From: Akkermansiaceae bacterium UBA1315
Lineage (GTDB): Bacteria; Verrucomicrobiota; Verrucomicrobiia; Verrucomicrobiales; Akkermansiaceae
Direction of reading: 5' to 3'
Length of the DNA: 58,875 nt
NCBI GenBank assembly: GCA_002307065.1
Contig: DBTN01000017.1
Coordinates: 1 to 58,875 of the forward strand
The notes beneath the pieces are model-generated. The model searched no databases. It was given only the letters and a program-made list of their open reading frames with translations, and had not been told where the DNA came from. The position numbers and the translations under genes were made by a program. Of the stretch, positions 15,225 to 23,419 are shown in pieces. The first letter of the stretch is position 1, and each line of letters begins with the position of its first letter.

Positions 15225-16586
15225 TTAGAAGAGGCGGGAATAGGTATCGACTTCCCACTGGCTGACGCGCTGGTGGTATTGACGCCATTCTTCGGTTTTA
15301 TAGGTGATGAATTCGTCGCGCAGTTCTTTGCCGAGTGTTTTTTCGACGAACGGGTCGGCGGCGAAAGCGGCGACGGCTTCTTCTAAGGTTCGAGGAAGTT
15401 CACAAATGCCGCGCGCGGCAAGTTCGGCGGGAGAAAGCGCATAGAGGTTTTCTTCTTGGGCGATCCCAGGATCGAGATTTTCGCGGATTCCCTCCAAACC
15501 TGCGGCCAACATCAGGGTGGCGGCGAGGTAGGGATTGCAAGCCGAGTCGGCATTTCTCGATTCAAAGCGACCGCCTGCCATTGGAACGCGGACGGAATTG
15601 GTGCGATTGTTTCGACCGTAGGAATTAAAGACTGGAGCCCAAGAATAGTAACTCATCAGTCCTTGCCGGACGAGGCGCTTGTAGCTGTTCACCGTCGGGG
15701 CGAAAGTTGCACAAAGGGCGGGACCGTGTTTTAAGACACCAGCGATAAATTGGTAAGCCAGGTCGCTGATACCGAGGCCCCGAGGATCTTCCGCATGATC
15801 GCGTTTGAATAAATTGGAACCGGTATGGATATCATAAAGTGACATATTAAAATGCGCGCCTGAACCGGTTTTGTCTGCGAACGGTTTTGGCATAAAGGTC
15901 GCCAGAAGGCCTTCTTCTGCGGCGTAATGTTTTGCCATCAGGCGGAAAAAGATAAACCGGTCACACATGGTTAAGGCGTCGGCATATTTGAAGTCGAATT
16001 CAAATTGGGAATGCCCGTCCTCGTGGTCGAGTGAATAGAGGTCCCAGCCGAGATCGTTGATCGCAGTCGCGACTTTATCCAGCCATGGATACCGGTCGAG
16101 GAAGCGTTTGATATCATAACAGGCTTTATTGAGATTGTCGTCGTGATTGGGGATGCTGAGTGATCCGTCTGCGGCTTGTTTGACGACGTATAGTTCGCAT
16201 TCGATTCCAAGGTTCATGCCGAAGCCCATTTTGGCGGCTTCATCGAGTTGCTTTTTCAGGGCGACCCGAGTGCTGATGGGATAGGGTTCTCCATGGAAGG
16301 TGTTGTCGGCGGGGAACCATGCGATTTCCTTATTCCAGGGTAAAATGCAGCCGCGTGAAAGATCGGGGACGGAGCTGATTTCGTCGTCATTGGGAAGCTG
16401 TCCGAGACCATCGAGGGCGTAGCCGGTATAAAGTTCGGAGCCGCTGGCAAAGTCTTCGAAATGATCGATGGGGACAAATTTTCCCTTGGGAACGCCGTGG
16501 ATATCGACGTAAGCGCCGATGCAATATTTGACGCCTTTGGCTTTGAGTTCATCGCGGAGAGAGGCTGGGGATGGGGTGGGATTCAT
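15225..16586 (-). CDS. Glutamine-synthetase-family ligase (GlnT / gamma-glutamylamide type)
   Basis: ATP-dependent carboxylate-amine ligase of the glutamine synthetase fold, 453 residues. The beta-grasp N-domain has VKYCIGAYVDIHGVPKGK; the catalytic domain has GIECELYVV, DHEDGHSQFEFDF, the GSGAHFNMSL nucleotide/ammonium motif, APTVNSYKRL and NNRTNSVRVP followed by RFESRNADSACNPY. The NPYLA-type C-terminal half is as in catabolic GlnT and gamma-glutamylmethylamide synthetase more than biosynthetic GlnA, and the adenylylation tyrosine loop was not recognised. A role in gamma-glutamylating an amine released from the imported substrate fits the neighbours. ATG 16586 is used; the open frame upstream is low-complexity. 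Confidence 0.85.
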   Translation of the reverse strand: MNPTPSPASLRDELKAKGVKYCIGAYVDIHGVPKGKFVPIDHFEDFASGSELYTGYALDGLGQLPNDDEISSVPDLSRGCILPWNKEIAWFPADNTFHGEPYPISTRVALKKQLDEAAKMGFGMNLGIECELYVVKQAADGSLSIPNHDDNLNKACYDIKRFLDRYPWLDKVATAINDLGWDLYSLDHEDGHSQFEFDFKYADALTMCDRFIFFRLMAKHYAAEEGLLATFMPKPFADKTGSGAHFNMSLYDIHTGSNLFKRDHAEDPRGLGISDLAYQFIAGVLKHGPALCATFAPTVNSYKRLVRQGLMSYYSWAPVFNSYGRNNRTNSVRVPMAGGRFESRNADSACNPYLAATLMLAAGLEGIRENLDPGIAQEENLYALSPAELAARGICELPRTLEEAVAAFAADPFVEKTLGKELRDEFITYKTEEWRQYHQRVSQWEVDTYSRLF

Positions 16587-16650
16587 AAGTATTAGGTGAA
16601 AAGTATGAAGAGGGTGAGAATGAGGGAGACGGGGTTGATGGAAAGGTTTT

Positions 16651-16672
16651 GTAAGGACAGGAGCGTCCTTAC
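16651..16672. repeat. Hairpin element GTAAGGAC/GTCCTTAC
   Basis: A perfect eight-base inverted repeat with a six-base AGGAGC loop lies in the 88-base gap between the GS-like gene and the ABC ATPase gene. It has no T-run on either strand, so it looks like an intergenic repeat or an operon-internal RNA hairpin and not a terminator. Confidence 0.65.
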
Positions 16673-16674
16673 TC

Positions 16675-17571
16675 CTAGACGACGTCGGGGTCGTCTTTGG
16701 TGAATTTGAGGACGGGAAATTCTTCGCGGACGTGGGATTGCGTCGGATGAATGAGCGAGTCGATATGATGGCGAGTGCTGATGAATTCGGGCTCGACGAA
16801 TTGTTGGAAACTGCGAGGCCGGGGAACGGGTACTTCGATGAGCTCGCGGACCCGGCCGGGATTGGCATCAAGGACTAGGATGCGGTCGGAAAGATAAACC
16901 GCTTCGTCCAAGTCGTGTGTGATGAAAACGATAGTGATATCGACGTTTTTCCAGATTTCTAACAGGTAGGACTGCATCTGGCATCGCGTCTGGGCATCGA
17001 GAGCGCCGAAGGGTTCGTCCATGAAGAGGACGCGTGGTTGATTGGCGAGTGCGCGGGCGATGGCGACGCGCTGTTTCATGCCACCGGAAAGCTGATGGGG
17101 GTAGGAATTTTCGAATTTCGTGAGGCCGACGAGTTCGATCCATTGGCGTGCTTCGCTTTCGGCGTGGTAGTTCGAGCGGCCGGCGATTTTCGGGCCGAAC
17201 ATCACGTTTTGTTTCACCGTGAGCCAGGGGAAGAGCGTGTAGCTTTGGAAGACCATTCCGCGGTCCGGGCCAGCGCCCGAGACCGGTTGGTCGTAGACGC
17301 GGACTTCGCCCGAGGTCGCCGTTTCCAGTCCGGCGAGAATGCGAACGAGAGTGGATTTCCCACAACCGGACGGGCCGATGACGGAAAGCAGCTCGCGTTT
17401 GTGGACTTCAAAGGAGACGTCATTGAGAGCGGTGATGATTCCACGCGGGGTTTCGAAATTTTTTGTCAGTCCGCGAACGCTGAGGGCGACTTCGCGAGCT
17501 CGCAACCTTTCGAACCGAGCAGCGACCTCCGGCGATTGAGTGCGGTAGTCAGGGAGAAGGGGTGAAGACAT
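16675..17571 (-). CDS. ABC transporter ATP-binding protein, SsuB/TauB/NrtD type
   Basis: Cytoplasmic ATPase subunit of a nitrate/sulfonate-type importer, 298 residues. Walker A is GPSGCGKST, the Q-loop is MVFQSYTLFPWLTV, the signature LSGGMKQRVAIARAL, Walker B RVLFMDEPFGALD and the H-loop FITHDLDEAV. An N-terminal extension of about 30 residues and a C-terminal tail of about 45 (HHIDSLIHPTQSH) flank the core. ATG 17571 starts 17 bases after the permease stop. It is the only ABC ATPase in the window, although there are two permeases and two binding proteins, so it may energise both. Confidence 0.93.
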   Translation of the reverse strand: MSSPLLPDYRTQSPEVAARFERLRAREVALSVRGLTKNFETPRGIITALNDVSFEVHKRELLSVIGPSGCGKSTLVRILAGLETATSGEVRVYDQPVSGAGPDRGMVFQSYTLFPWLTVKQNVMFGPKIAGRSNYHAESEARQWIELVGLTKFENSYPHQLSGGMKQRVAIARALANQPRVLFMDEPFGALDAQTRCQMQSYLLEIWKNVDITIVFITHDLDEAVYLSDRILVLDANPGRVRELIEVPVPRPRSFQQFVEPEFISTRHHIDSLIHPTQSHVREEFPVLKFTKDDPDVV

Positions 17572-17588
17572 TGGGATAAGGGAAAAAT

Positions 17589-18962
17589 TCAGACGGATGC
17601 CGGAGGACTCCCCGCCAGGCGTTTGCGAATCGCCGCAGCGAGCGTACGGACGGGCCAAGTGATCGAGCGGACGAGGTTGCGGGAAAACCGATCGGATTTC
17701 CCGGCCCAAGGAAACAGCAGACCGTGAAGCCAAGCGAGGAATTGATCGCTGATGAAACCTGTCAGGCCGATGAGGATGATCACGGGGTAAACGCGATCAA
17801 AGTTCCGGAAGCGTCCTTGAGTTTCGATGAATTCGGTGAGTCCGCTTTTCACGCCGATCAGTTCGGCGATGACGAGCCAAGTCCAAGCCCAGCCAAGGAG
17901 GATGCGCAGATCGTTGTAGAGGTTGGGAAGGATGCCGGGGAGAACGACGTGGGCGAGCAGCTGGCGGGGTTTCGCTCCGAGTGTTTGGGCGGCTTCTAAC
18001 AAGGAAGGCTCTAACAGGCGTGTGGTTTTTGAGACGACAAGCACGAGTTGGAAAAAGGTGCCGATGAAAATGAGCGCGATTTTTGGGGCGTCACCGGCAA
18101 GCAAGACCGCAACGAGCAAGGTGCTGAAGGTCGGCGCGGGCATGTAGCGGAAAAAGTCGATGAAAGGTTCGAACAATTTGGAAAAGAAATCGAAAACGCC
18201 GCAGAGAATCCCGATCGGGATGCCAATGGCGCAGGCCCAGAGAAAGCCGAGCAAAATGATGCGGAGTGACGAGCGATATCGTTCGCCCATCGAGGGGGCG
18301 TCGTTTGCGGGCTCGGCGGTGAAGTCATGATAGCCCGTGATGATCACCTGATGCGGCTCGGGCAGATAAGCCGGGTTTGCCGGTTTGCCTTGGGGCAGGA
18401 GCTTGAGAAGGGTGGTTTCCGGTAGGGTTTTGAAGGAAAATTCGGGAGAAATGGCGGACATTTTTTCCCAGTTGTCGCGGACGATTTTCAGATTTTCTTC
18501 GGTGAGGACCGGTTTGGCGGAAACTTTCGCCCCCGTGGCGAGGTCACGCCAAAGGGTGTAAAGCGCTGCGTCGTTTTGTTCTTCGCCGCGCGGCAGCCAG
18601 CCATTCGCGATGGCGAGTGGGGCGAGTTGGCGGAGAAGTTTTTGGTTTTTGCGTTTTGCTCCCGATTCGGCAGCACCGGAATCCCGGAGTGCCATCACGG
18701 CGGCGTTCTCGTCACGCACCGCTTGGACAAAGGTCGGGAAATAATCGCGACTCACATGGTCTCCTGCGGTGAAAACCGTGGTGACGTCTTCACGGTCGGC
18801 GGAAAGTTCGATTCTCACGTCCGGATGCCAGATCCACGGGACGTAGGAAAAAAAGCACCAGATCCCGAGAGGTAGCACGAACGAGAGAATCGTCAGCGTC
18901 AGCCGCCGCCCAGGCGGTAGATCTCTGCGAACGGCGAACCATTGATGACCGGTTGAGGACAT
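17589..18962 (-). CDS. ABC transporter permease with long N-terminal insertion (first set)
   Basis: Inner-membrane permease of the SsuC/NrtB class but 457 residues long, against about 250-290 for the family. TM1 is at about 22-41. It is followed by a non-membrane segment of about 180 residues (roughly 45-225) that starts PDVRIELSADREDVTTVFTA and is rich in charged helices. The ordinary five- to six-helix permease core begins near residue 230 (SLRIILLGFLWACAIGIPIG) and carries the coupling loop LEAAQTLGAKPRQLL. The insertion is probably periplasmic. Long permeases of this type are known beside urea/guanidine carboxylase genes, but none of those enzymes is here. Confidence 0.88.
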   Translation of the reverse strand: MSSTGHQWFAVRRDLPPGRRLTLTILSFVLPLGIWCFFSYVPWIWHPDVRIELSADREDVTTVFTAGDHVSRDYFPTFVQAVRDENAAVMALRDSGAAESGAKRKNQKLLRQLAPLAIANGWLPRGEEQNDAALYTLWRDLATGAKVSAKPVLTEENLKIVRDNWEKMSAISPEFSFKTLPETTLLKLLPQGKPANPAYLPEPHQVIITGYHDFTAEPANDAPSMGERYRSSLRIILLGFLWACAIGIPIGILCGVFDFFSKLFEPFIDFFRYMPAPTFSTLLVAVLLAGDAPKIALIFIGTFFQLVLVVSKTTRLLEPSLLEAAQTLGAKPRQLLAHVVLPGILPNLYNDLRILLGWAWTWLVIAELIGVKSGLTEFIETQGRFRNFDRVYPVIILIGLTGFISDQFLAWLHGLLFPWAGKSDRFSRNLVRSITWPVRTLAAAIRKRLAGSPPASV

Positions 18963-18997
18963 GAGAATCGTTTTAAAATCGGAAGACGAACTCGTGA

Positions 18998-19978
18998 TTA
19001 TTTCTCGGCACTCAGCGCTTTGGTGAACGATGGATCGAGATATTTTCCTGCGTCCTGAGTTTCTTTATAAACGTCGAACTTGAGGTTGAAGGTGTTCACG
19101 TAGCGAGTGGAGCCGTAGACGGAACCGAGGCCCTCGGCGTCTTTCCAGCGTTCCAGCGCTTCGTTAAGGCTGAGGATTTTGGTTCCTTTGAGGAGGGGTT
19201 CGTATTCTTCGGGTTTGATGCCGACACGAGCGGAGAGGATTTTGGTGACGTCGTCGAGGTTCTCTTCGTCCGCCATGTATTCCACGATTTTATACCAAAC
19301 TTTGACGACCTTTTGCCATTCGGCTTTGTTTTTTTCAAGGCTCTCCGGGGAAACATAGAGGAGATCGTAAATGATTCCGGGAGCATCTGCGGAGGTGAAA
19401 ACCGGTTTGGAGCCGGGAAGGACTTTCAGGGCTTGCCCGGAATTTGGCTGCCAGGCACCGATCGCGTCGACGTCTTTGGAGCCGAGAACTTGGGGCGTTT
19501 CATTGGTCGGGGTGTTGACGATGGTGACGTCTTCCGCCTTCATGCCATTTTTTTCCAGGCCGGTGAGGAGGAGTAGATGGCAGACGAATCCTTCTTCAAC
19601 GCCGATTTTTTTCCCCTTGAGGCCTTTGACGTCTTCGATGCCCGGTGCGGCGACGATCATGTCGTTGCCGTTGGAGAAGTCGTTGATCAGGATGCCGACG
19701 GATGGTTTTCCGGTCGCACCGGTGACCAGAGCGTCTCCGTTGGTCATGCAGACCGCGTCGACTTTGCCGGCGACGTAGGCGTCCATGGAGGCGACATAGT
19801 CGAACCAGGAGAATTCGACTTCGACGTCCGCTTCTTTAAACCAGCCTTTTTGAATGGCGATTTCCCAAGCGACCCAGCCGGGCCAATCGGAGTAGGCGAT
19901 TTTGAGCGGCTCCGCTTTCGCGACAGTCGGCAGCACGCAGGCCGCCAGAAGTGAAAGGATGATGCGTGGTGTTTTCAT
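18998..19978 (-). CDS. ABC transporter substrate-binding protein, NMT1 type (first set)
   Basis: Periplasmic binding protein of 326 residues with a classical signal peptide (about 1-22, ending AKA). The mature start EPLKIAYSDWPGWVAWEIAI, and then DYVASMDAYVAGKVDAVCMT and NDFSNGNDMIVAAPGI, resemble the binding protein found with urea/guanidine-carboxylase-linked transporters (family resemblance from memory, not searched). It is first in the operon that continues with permease, ATPase, GS-like ligase and creatininase. ATG 19978 is preferred over the upstream frame because it begins the signal peptide. A 7-base inverted repeat lies 35 bases upstream. Confidence 0.9.
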   Translation of the reverse strand: MKTPRIILSLLAACVLPTVAKAEPLKIAYSDWPGWVAWEIAIQKGWFKEADVEVEFSWFDYVASMDAYVAGKVDAVCMTNGDALVTGATGKPSVGILINDFSNGNDMIVAAPGIEDVKGLKGKKIGVEEGFVCHLLLLTGLEKNGMKAEDVTIVNTPTNETPQVLGSKDVDAIGAWQPNSGQALKVLPGSKPVFTSADAPGIIYDLLYVSPESLEKNKAEWQKVVKVWYKIVEYMADEENLDDVTKILSARVGIKPEEYEPLLKGTKILSLNEALERWKDAEGLGSVYGSTRYVNTFNLKFDVYKETQDAGKYLDPSFTKALSAEK

Positions 19979-20012
19979 GGGACTTGTGGGACAAGGTGAT
20001 TCACAATGTTTC

Positions 20013-20042
20013 AGTATGAACAATTATGAAAATAGTCATACT
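20013..20042. promoter_or_regulatory. Inverted repeat AGTATGA-N16-TCATACT, possible operator
   Basis: Perfect seven-base arms (20013-20019 and 20036-20042) separated by 16 AT-rich bases, directly upstream of the first transporter operon. The position, 35 bases before the start codon, fits a repressor or activator site. It does not match the 18-base palindrome near marR, so a different regulator may bind it. Confidence 0.45.
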
Positions 20043-20080
20043 ATAGATAGCAGCCCCCATACCACGCCGGGCTGTACATG

Positions 20081-20116
20081 AAAAAAGAGCGGCCGCTTTC
20101 GCGACCGCTCTTTGAA
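20081..20116 (-). terminator. Terminator of the outer-membrane protein gene
   Basis: AAAGAGCGG and CCGCTCTTT form a nine-base stem, continued after one mismatch by three more pairs and closed by a TTTC loop; flanking A- and T-runs make it usable in both directions. It lies 37 bases past the stop of the gene at 20153. Confidence 0.88.
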
Positions 20117-20152
20117 TCAATAAGGAATCGGGACGACTCCTTTTTGAGATGA

Positions 20153-20857
20153 TTAGAAGCTCACGCTCACCATCGTGCCGCCAACGAGCTCGTTCTTGGC
20201 TGCGCCGTAGGCAATGCCGTGGCCACCGCTAAGATCGATCGAAGCTGCTGCGAAAGGGGAGAGTTTCGCGTTTTCAGCGAAGCCCCAGTCGAGGGAGACT
20301 TTCGAGGTGAAGTGGGCAAGGTGACCCTCTTCGGTGAGGTAAGCGAGCACGCCGCCGAGGTTGAGGGCAAGGCATGGGCTCAGCTCGAAGCTTTTGCCAA
20401 GAGCGAGTTCTGCGTAGCCGTCGTTGTCGGTTTCAACGTCCAAGAAATAGGTGAGGGATGCTTCAAGGAAGCCGAAGTCTTTCGAGAAGGAGAAGTAAAC
20501 TTCTTGTGCGTCATCGAGATCGTCGAAGTTGTGGTACCAGATGTAACCAACTGCCGCGGTGGCGAAACCGAGGTCCTTCGAGACTTCGCCGTAGAGGTCG
20601 AGTTCGTCGAGGTTGGTGTCAGCCTCATACGAGCCGTACCATGCGCCTGCGCTCAAAGCGAGGCCGTTCCAATCTGCCGATGCATCGAAGCCGGTTTCGG
20701 TGAGGTCTTGTCCGAGGTTGGTGCCGCGGAAAAGGTACTCACTGGTGTAGCCAGCGTGAAGGTCGTAGTTGAGGTCGATGGATTCCGCCGAAGCGTTGCC
20801 CGCCGCGAAAGCGGAGACAGCGACGAGGGTGCCGATGGTTTTGCAGTAGTTGCGCAT
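20153..20857 (-). CDS. Gcw_chp-type outer-membrane beta-barrel protein
   Basis: Predicted outer-membrane protein of 234 residues, function unknown. A signal peptide (about 1-24, ending ASA) is followed by alternating aromatic/hydrophobic strands with acidic turns. It opens LNYDLHAGYTSEYLFRGTNL, the hallmark of the Gcw_chp (TIGR02001) family, and ends in Phe (VSVSF), as usual for barrel proteins recognised by BamA. It is strongly acidic and Asp-rich, unlike its neighbours. It is monocistronic, with its own terminator. A long non-coding region lies upstream, between it and amtB. Confidence 0.85.
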   Translation of the reverse strand: MRNYCKTIGTLVAVSAFAAGNASAESIDLNYDLHAGYTSEYLFRGTNLGQDLTETGFDASADWNGLALSAGAWYGSYEADTNLDELDLYGEVSKDLGFATAAVGYIWYHNFDDLDDAQEVYFSFSKDFGFLEASLTYFLDVETDNDGYAELALGKSFELSPCLALNLGGVLAYLTEEGHLAHFTSKVSLDWGFAENAKLSPFAAASIDLSGGHGIAYGAAKNELVGGTMVSVSF

Positions 20858-21432
20858 CTTAGTTGTATGGTTTTCGGTTGCTGCATGCTTTCTGAACGAA
20901 CCTTTGTGGGGCTGAACAGGAGCATTTATCGTTTCGAAAAACCAAGAGATGGAGTCCCTTGGAAGGTCGAGCGATGAACGAGTAGTTCATATAACCGAAA
21001 CGTTTGTCCAGAAAGTTTTAAGGCAGTGAAATCGACCGCATTTGATTGATCTTCAATTGGTGAATCCCTTTGATGCGAATAGACAGCTGCGACGGGGGAA
21101 ACTTCTCGGATTTCGCCGCAAATCTCAGTTTTTTCGGAGGATGGGCCGGTTTTTGGGAAGAGAAAAGATACCTCCAGCGGGTGGGTTGAAGGCTGGATCT
21201 GGAAACAAAATCGACATAAAAGTGAGAATGATTTCATTTGTTGGATTCGTTGGTTTTGCTCCTTAGGGTCAATGGATTGCGATCAGATTTTGAGCGATGA
21301 GTCGGCTTATCAGAAGAGTGTAGGGGGCGGATATTGGAGATTTGGCATGTCCGTTGCTCAGGCCGGGGCAGCGCTTTACAGGGATTTTTGGAAATCTTTT
21401 GTGAACTGCGATTCATCCGTCCACCTGATCTA
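20858..21432. other. 575-bp intergenic region between the porin-like gene and amtB
   Basis: This gap is AT-richer than the genes and holds no convincing ORF. It carries the promoter of the divergent outer-membrane gene on the left and the sigma-54 promoter of amtB at 21342-21358 on the right. No clear enhancer repeat, riboswitch or small RNA could be recognised. The space of about 480 bases upstream of the sigma-54 site would be enough for enhancer-binding protein sites. Confidence 0.7.
21342..21358 (+). promoter_or_regulatory. Sigma-54 (-24/-12) promoter of amtB
   Basis: TTGGCATGTCCGTTGCT matches the RpoN consensus, with GG at 21344-21345, GC at 21356-21357 and exactly 10 bases between. It lies 75 bases before ATG 21433 and rules out the upstream extension of the reading frame. 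Confidence 0.88.
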
Positions 21433-22872
21433 ATGAACAAACGACACTTAATCCACCCGAAAGCCCTGATGGTCGCGGCGATAGCGTTCGCAGCCTTCTC
21501 ACTGAATTCCACGCTTCAAGCGCAAGACGCCGCCCCGCCCCCGGAGGTCGTCGTTGAGCAAGTCGAGCAAGTGGTTGAGACCCCTGCCGCGGCTGAGCCA
21601 GCTGAAGCGCCTCCTGCGGAAGGGACCTATGAAGCCTTTATGGCGGGTCCAGATGCCGCGAGTTTCACGGTAAACAACCTCTGGATTCTCATTTCCGCTG
21701 CCCTGGTGTTCATCATGCACTTGGGATTTTGCTCGGTGGAATCCGGTCTTTGCCAAAAGAAAAACACGGTCAACATCATCTTCAAAAACGTGTTCATCGT
21801 TTGTATGGGCGCGGTGACCTACATGCTGTGGGGCTTTAACGCGATGTATCCCGGTGAAATGGGAACCGCATGGAACGGTTTTTTTGCCGTCGGTTCGCCG
21901 CTGATGAACGGCTTTGCTGACGAAGCTTCCCGGACTGCCGCCGTTACCTCCGAATACGCAAACTACACGGTTTGGGCTGACTTTATTTTCCAAGCGATGT
22001 TCGCTGCGACTGCCGCAACGATCGTTTCCGGTGCCGTTGCTGAGCGGGTCAAACTCTCCAGCTTCATGATTTATGCGACCATCCTCGTGATGTTCGTTTA
22101 CCCAATGACCGGTTCCTGGAAATGGGGAACAGGCTGGCTCGATGCGAAAGGTTTCTATGACTTCGCAGGTTCCTCGGTTGTCCACGCATTCGGTGGTTTC
22201 GCCGCGCTCGCTGCCGTCCTGATCCTTGGCCCACGCAAAGGCAAATACACCGCCGAAGGCCTCAAGCCGATCCTTCCTCACAACCTTCCACTTGCCAACA
22301 TTGGTGTCTTCGCCCTGTTCATCGGCTGGTTTGGTTTCAACGGCGGCTCCGTTCTCAGCGCTGATCCAGAAGCGGTTTCCCGTGTGTTCGTCACGACCGC
22401 CATGGCGGGTTTTGCAGGTGGCCTTGCTGCGATCTTCACCTCGTGGATCGTTCTCAAGAAGCCTGACCTTTCGATGGGTCTTAACGGTATGCTTGCCGGT
22501 CTCGTTGGCATCACCGCCGGTGCGGACGTCATCGCACCTTGGCAATCTGTCCTCGTCGGTCTGATCGCTGGTATTCTGGTGGTTCTCTCCGTGATCTTCT
22601 TCGATAAGCTGAAAATCGACGATCCAGTCGGCGCGGTTTCGGTCCACGGGGTTTGCGGAGTTTGGGGCACGCTGGCAGTCGGTATCTTTGCCGCTGAAAA
22701 AAGCTTCGGCACTCAGCTCCTTGGTGCGGCTTCCTACTGCATCGCCGCCTTTGTGATCTCGTTCATCCTCTTCTACATCATCAAGTTGATCATGGGTGTC
22801 CGGGTCGATGAACAAGAAGAAGCGGAAGGTCTCGACGTCGCAGAGCACGGCTCCCCAGCCTATCACGACTGA
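21433..22872 (+). CDS. amtB: Ammonium transporter
   Basis: Inner-membrane ammonium channel of the Amt/MEP/Rh family, 479 residues. A signal peptide (about 1-31, ending LQA) is followed by a Pro/Glu/Val-rich linker (about 32-65) and eleven membrane helices. The twin pore histidines are in SSVVHAFGG and SVHGVCGVWG. The C-terminal tail (RVDEQEEAEGLDVAEHG) has the EEAEGLD-type motif used for PII contact. ATG 21433 lies downstream of a sigma-54 promoter, which rules out the longer open frame. It stands alone; the PII gene is at 1405 under the same promoter class, so both are probably induced in nitrogen limitation. Confidence 0.96.
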   Translation: MNKRHLIHPKALMVAAIAFAAFSLNSTLQAQDAAPPPEVVVEQVEQVVETPAAAEPAEAPPAEGTYEAFMAGPDAASFTVNNLWILISAALVFIMHLGFCSVESGLCQKKNTVNIIFKNVFIVCMGAVTYMLWGFNAMYPGEMGTAWNGFFAVGSPLMNGFADEASRTAAVTSEYANYTVWADFIFQAMFAATAATIVSGAVAERVKLSSFMIYATILVMFVYPMTGSWKWGTGWLDAKGFYDFAGSSVVHAFGGFAALAAVLILGPRKGKYTAEGLKPILPHNLPLANIGVFALFIGWFGFNGGSVLSADPEAVSRVFVTTAMAGFAGGLAAIFTSWIVLKKPDLSMGLNGMLAGLVGITAGADVIAPWQSVLVGLIAGILVVLSVIFFDKLKIDDPVGAVSVHGVCGVWGTLAVGIFAAEKSFGTQLLGAASYCIAAFVISFILFYIIKLIMGVRVDEQEEAEGLDVAEHGSPAYHD

Positions 22873-22901
22873 TCGGGAGGAATCCTGACACTATCTCCAA
22901 G

Positions 22902-22929
22902 CGGGCAGCCTGAAAGGGCTGCCCGTTTT
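22902..22929 (+). terminator. Terminator of amtB
   Basis: CGGGCAGCC (22902-22910) pairs perfectly with GGCTGCCCG (22917-22925) around a six-base loop, followed by TTTT. Confidence 0.9.
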
Positions 22930-22967
22930 CGTTTGCAGGAACCGCTTTCAATCGCTCCTCTTCCGGG

Positions 22968-23417
22968 GTGACACTGAACTTTTTTCGCAAGATCATCTAC
23001 ACTGCGTTGGGGATCTGCCTGATCTATGGTGCTTGGGTTTGGCTTCGGCCTTACGAGTGGAATGCCGATCCTGCCGCTCGGTTTAAAATCGTCGGAGCTC
23101 AAGTGACCCAAGACCGGTCGTATTTCTGGCTCGATGTTCATTTGAAAAAAAGCGGTGAGGATCCTCATGATCTCAAAAAACCGGTCCGGTTGAGGACTGC
23201 GGAAGGCGTGGAGCACGAACCTGCGAAAACCGACTTCGCCGGAAATCCGTTATCCGGTACGTCCGACATCTGGTTCCGCTTTTGGCTTGAGGAAAAGGAC
23301 TTGCGCGGGACGCTTTCATTGAAGCTCAACGACGGCGCGCTTTCCGTTAAATCATCAACCGGCTTGCCCAAGATCGGCCTGTCCGGCGCGCGAGCCTTTC
23401 ATTCCACCCGCTGGTAA
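22968..23417 (+). CDS. Small membrane-anchored protein of unknown function
   Basis: Not recognised. GTG 22968 starts a 149-residue protein with one N-terminal membrane helix (about 7-26) that ends in a WLRPYEW segment. The rest is soluble and strand-rich: FKIVGAQVTQDRSYFWLDVHL, a polar middle, and DIWFRFWLEEKDLRGTLSLKLNDG, suggesting a small periplasmic beta domain. The stop is two bases before coaX, so the two are co-transcribed; coaX is in turn followed closely by the ROK kinase gene. Confidence 0.8.
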   Translation: MTLNFFRKIIYTALGICLIYGAWVWLRPYEWNADPAARFKIVGAQVTQDRSYFWLDVHLKKSGEDPHDLKKPVRLRTAEGVEHEPAKTDFAGNPLSGTSDIWFRFWLEEKDLRGTLSLKLNDGALSVKSSTGLPKIGLSGARAFHSTRW

Positions 23418-23419
23418 AT

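Noticed and set aside
19979..20080. Possible ykkC (guanidine) riboswitch before the binding-protein operon
   Set aside because: The resemblance of the binding protein prompted a look, but none of the conserved guanidine riboswitch sequence was recognised in the leader.
21499..22866. Long open frame antisense to amtB (455 codons)
   Set aside because: It is a shadow of a GC-rich gene: composition is odd (many Asp/Glu/Arg/Gly), no domain is visible and amtB on the other strand is certain.
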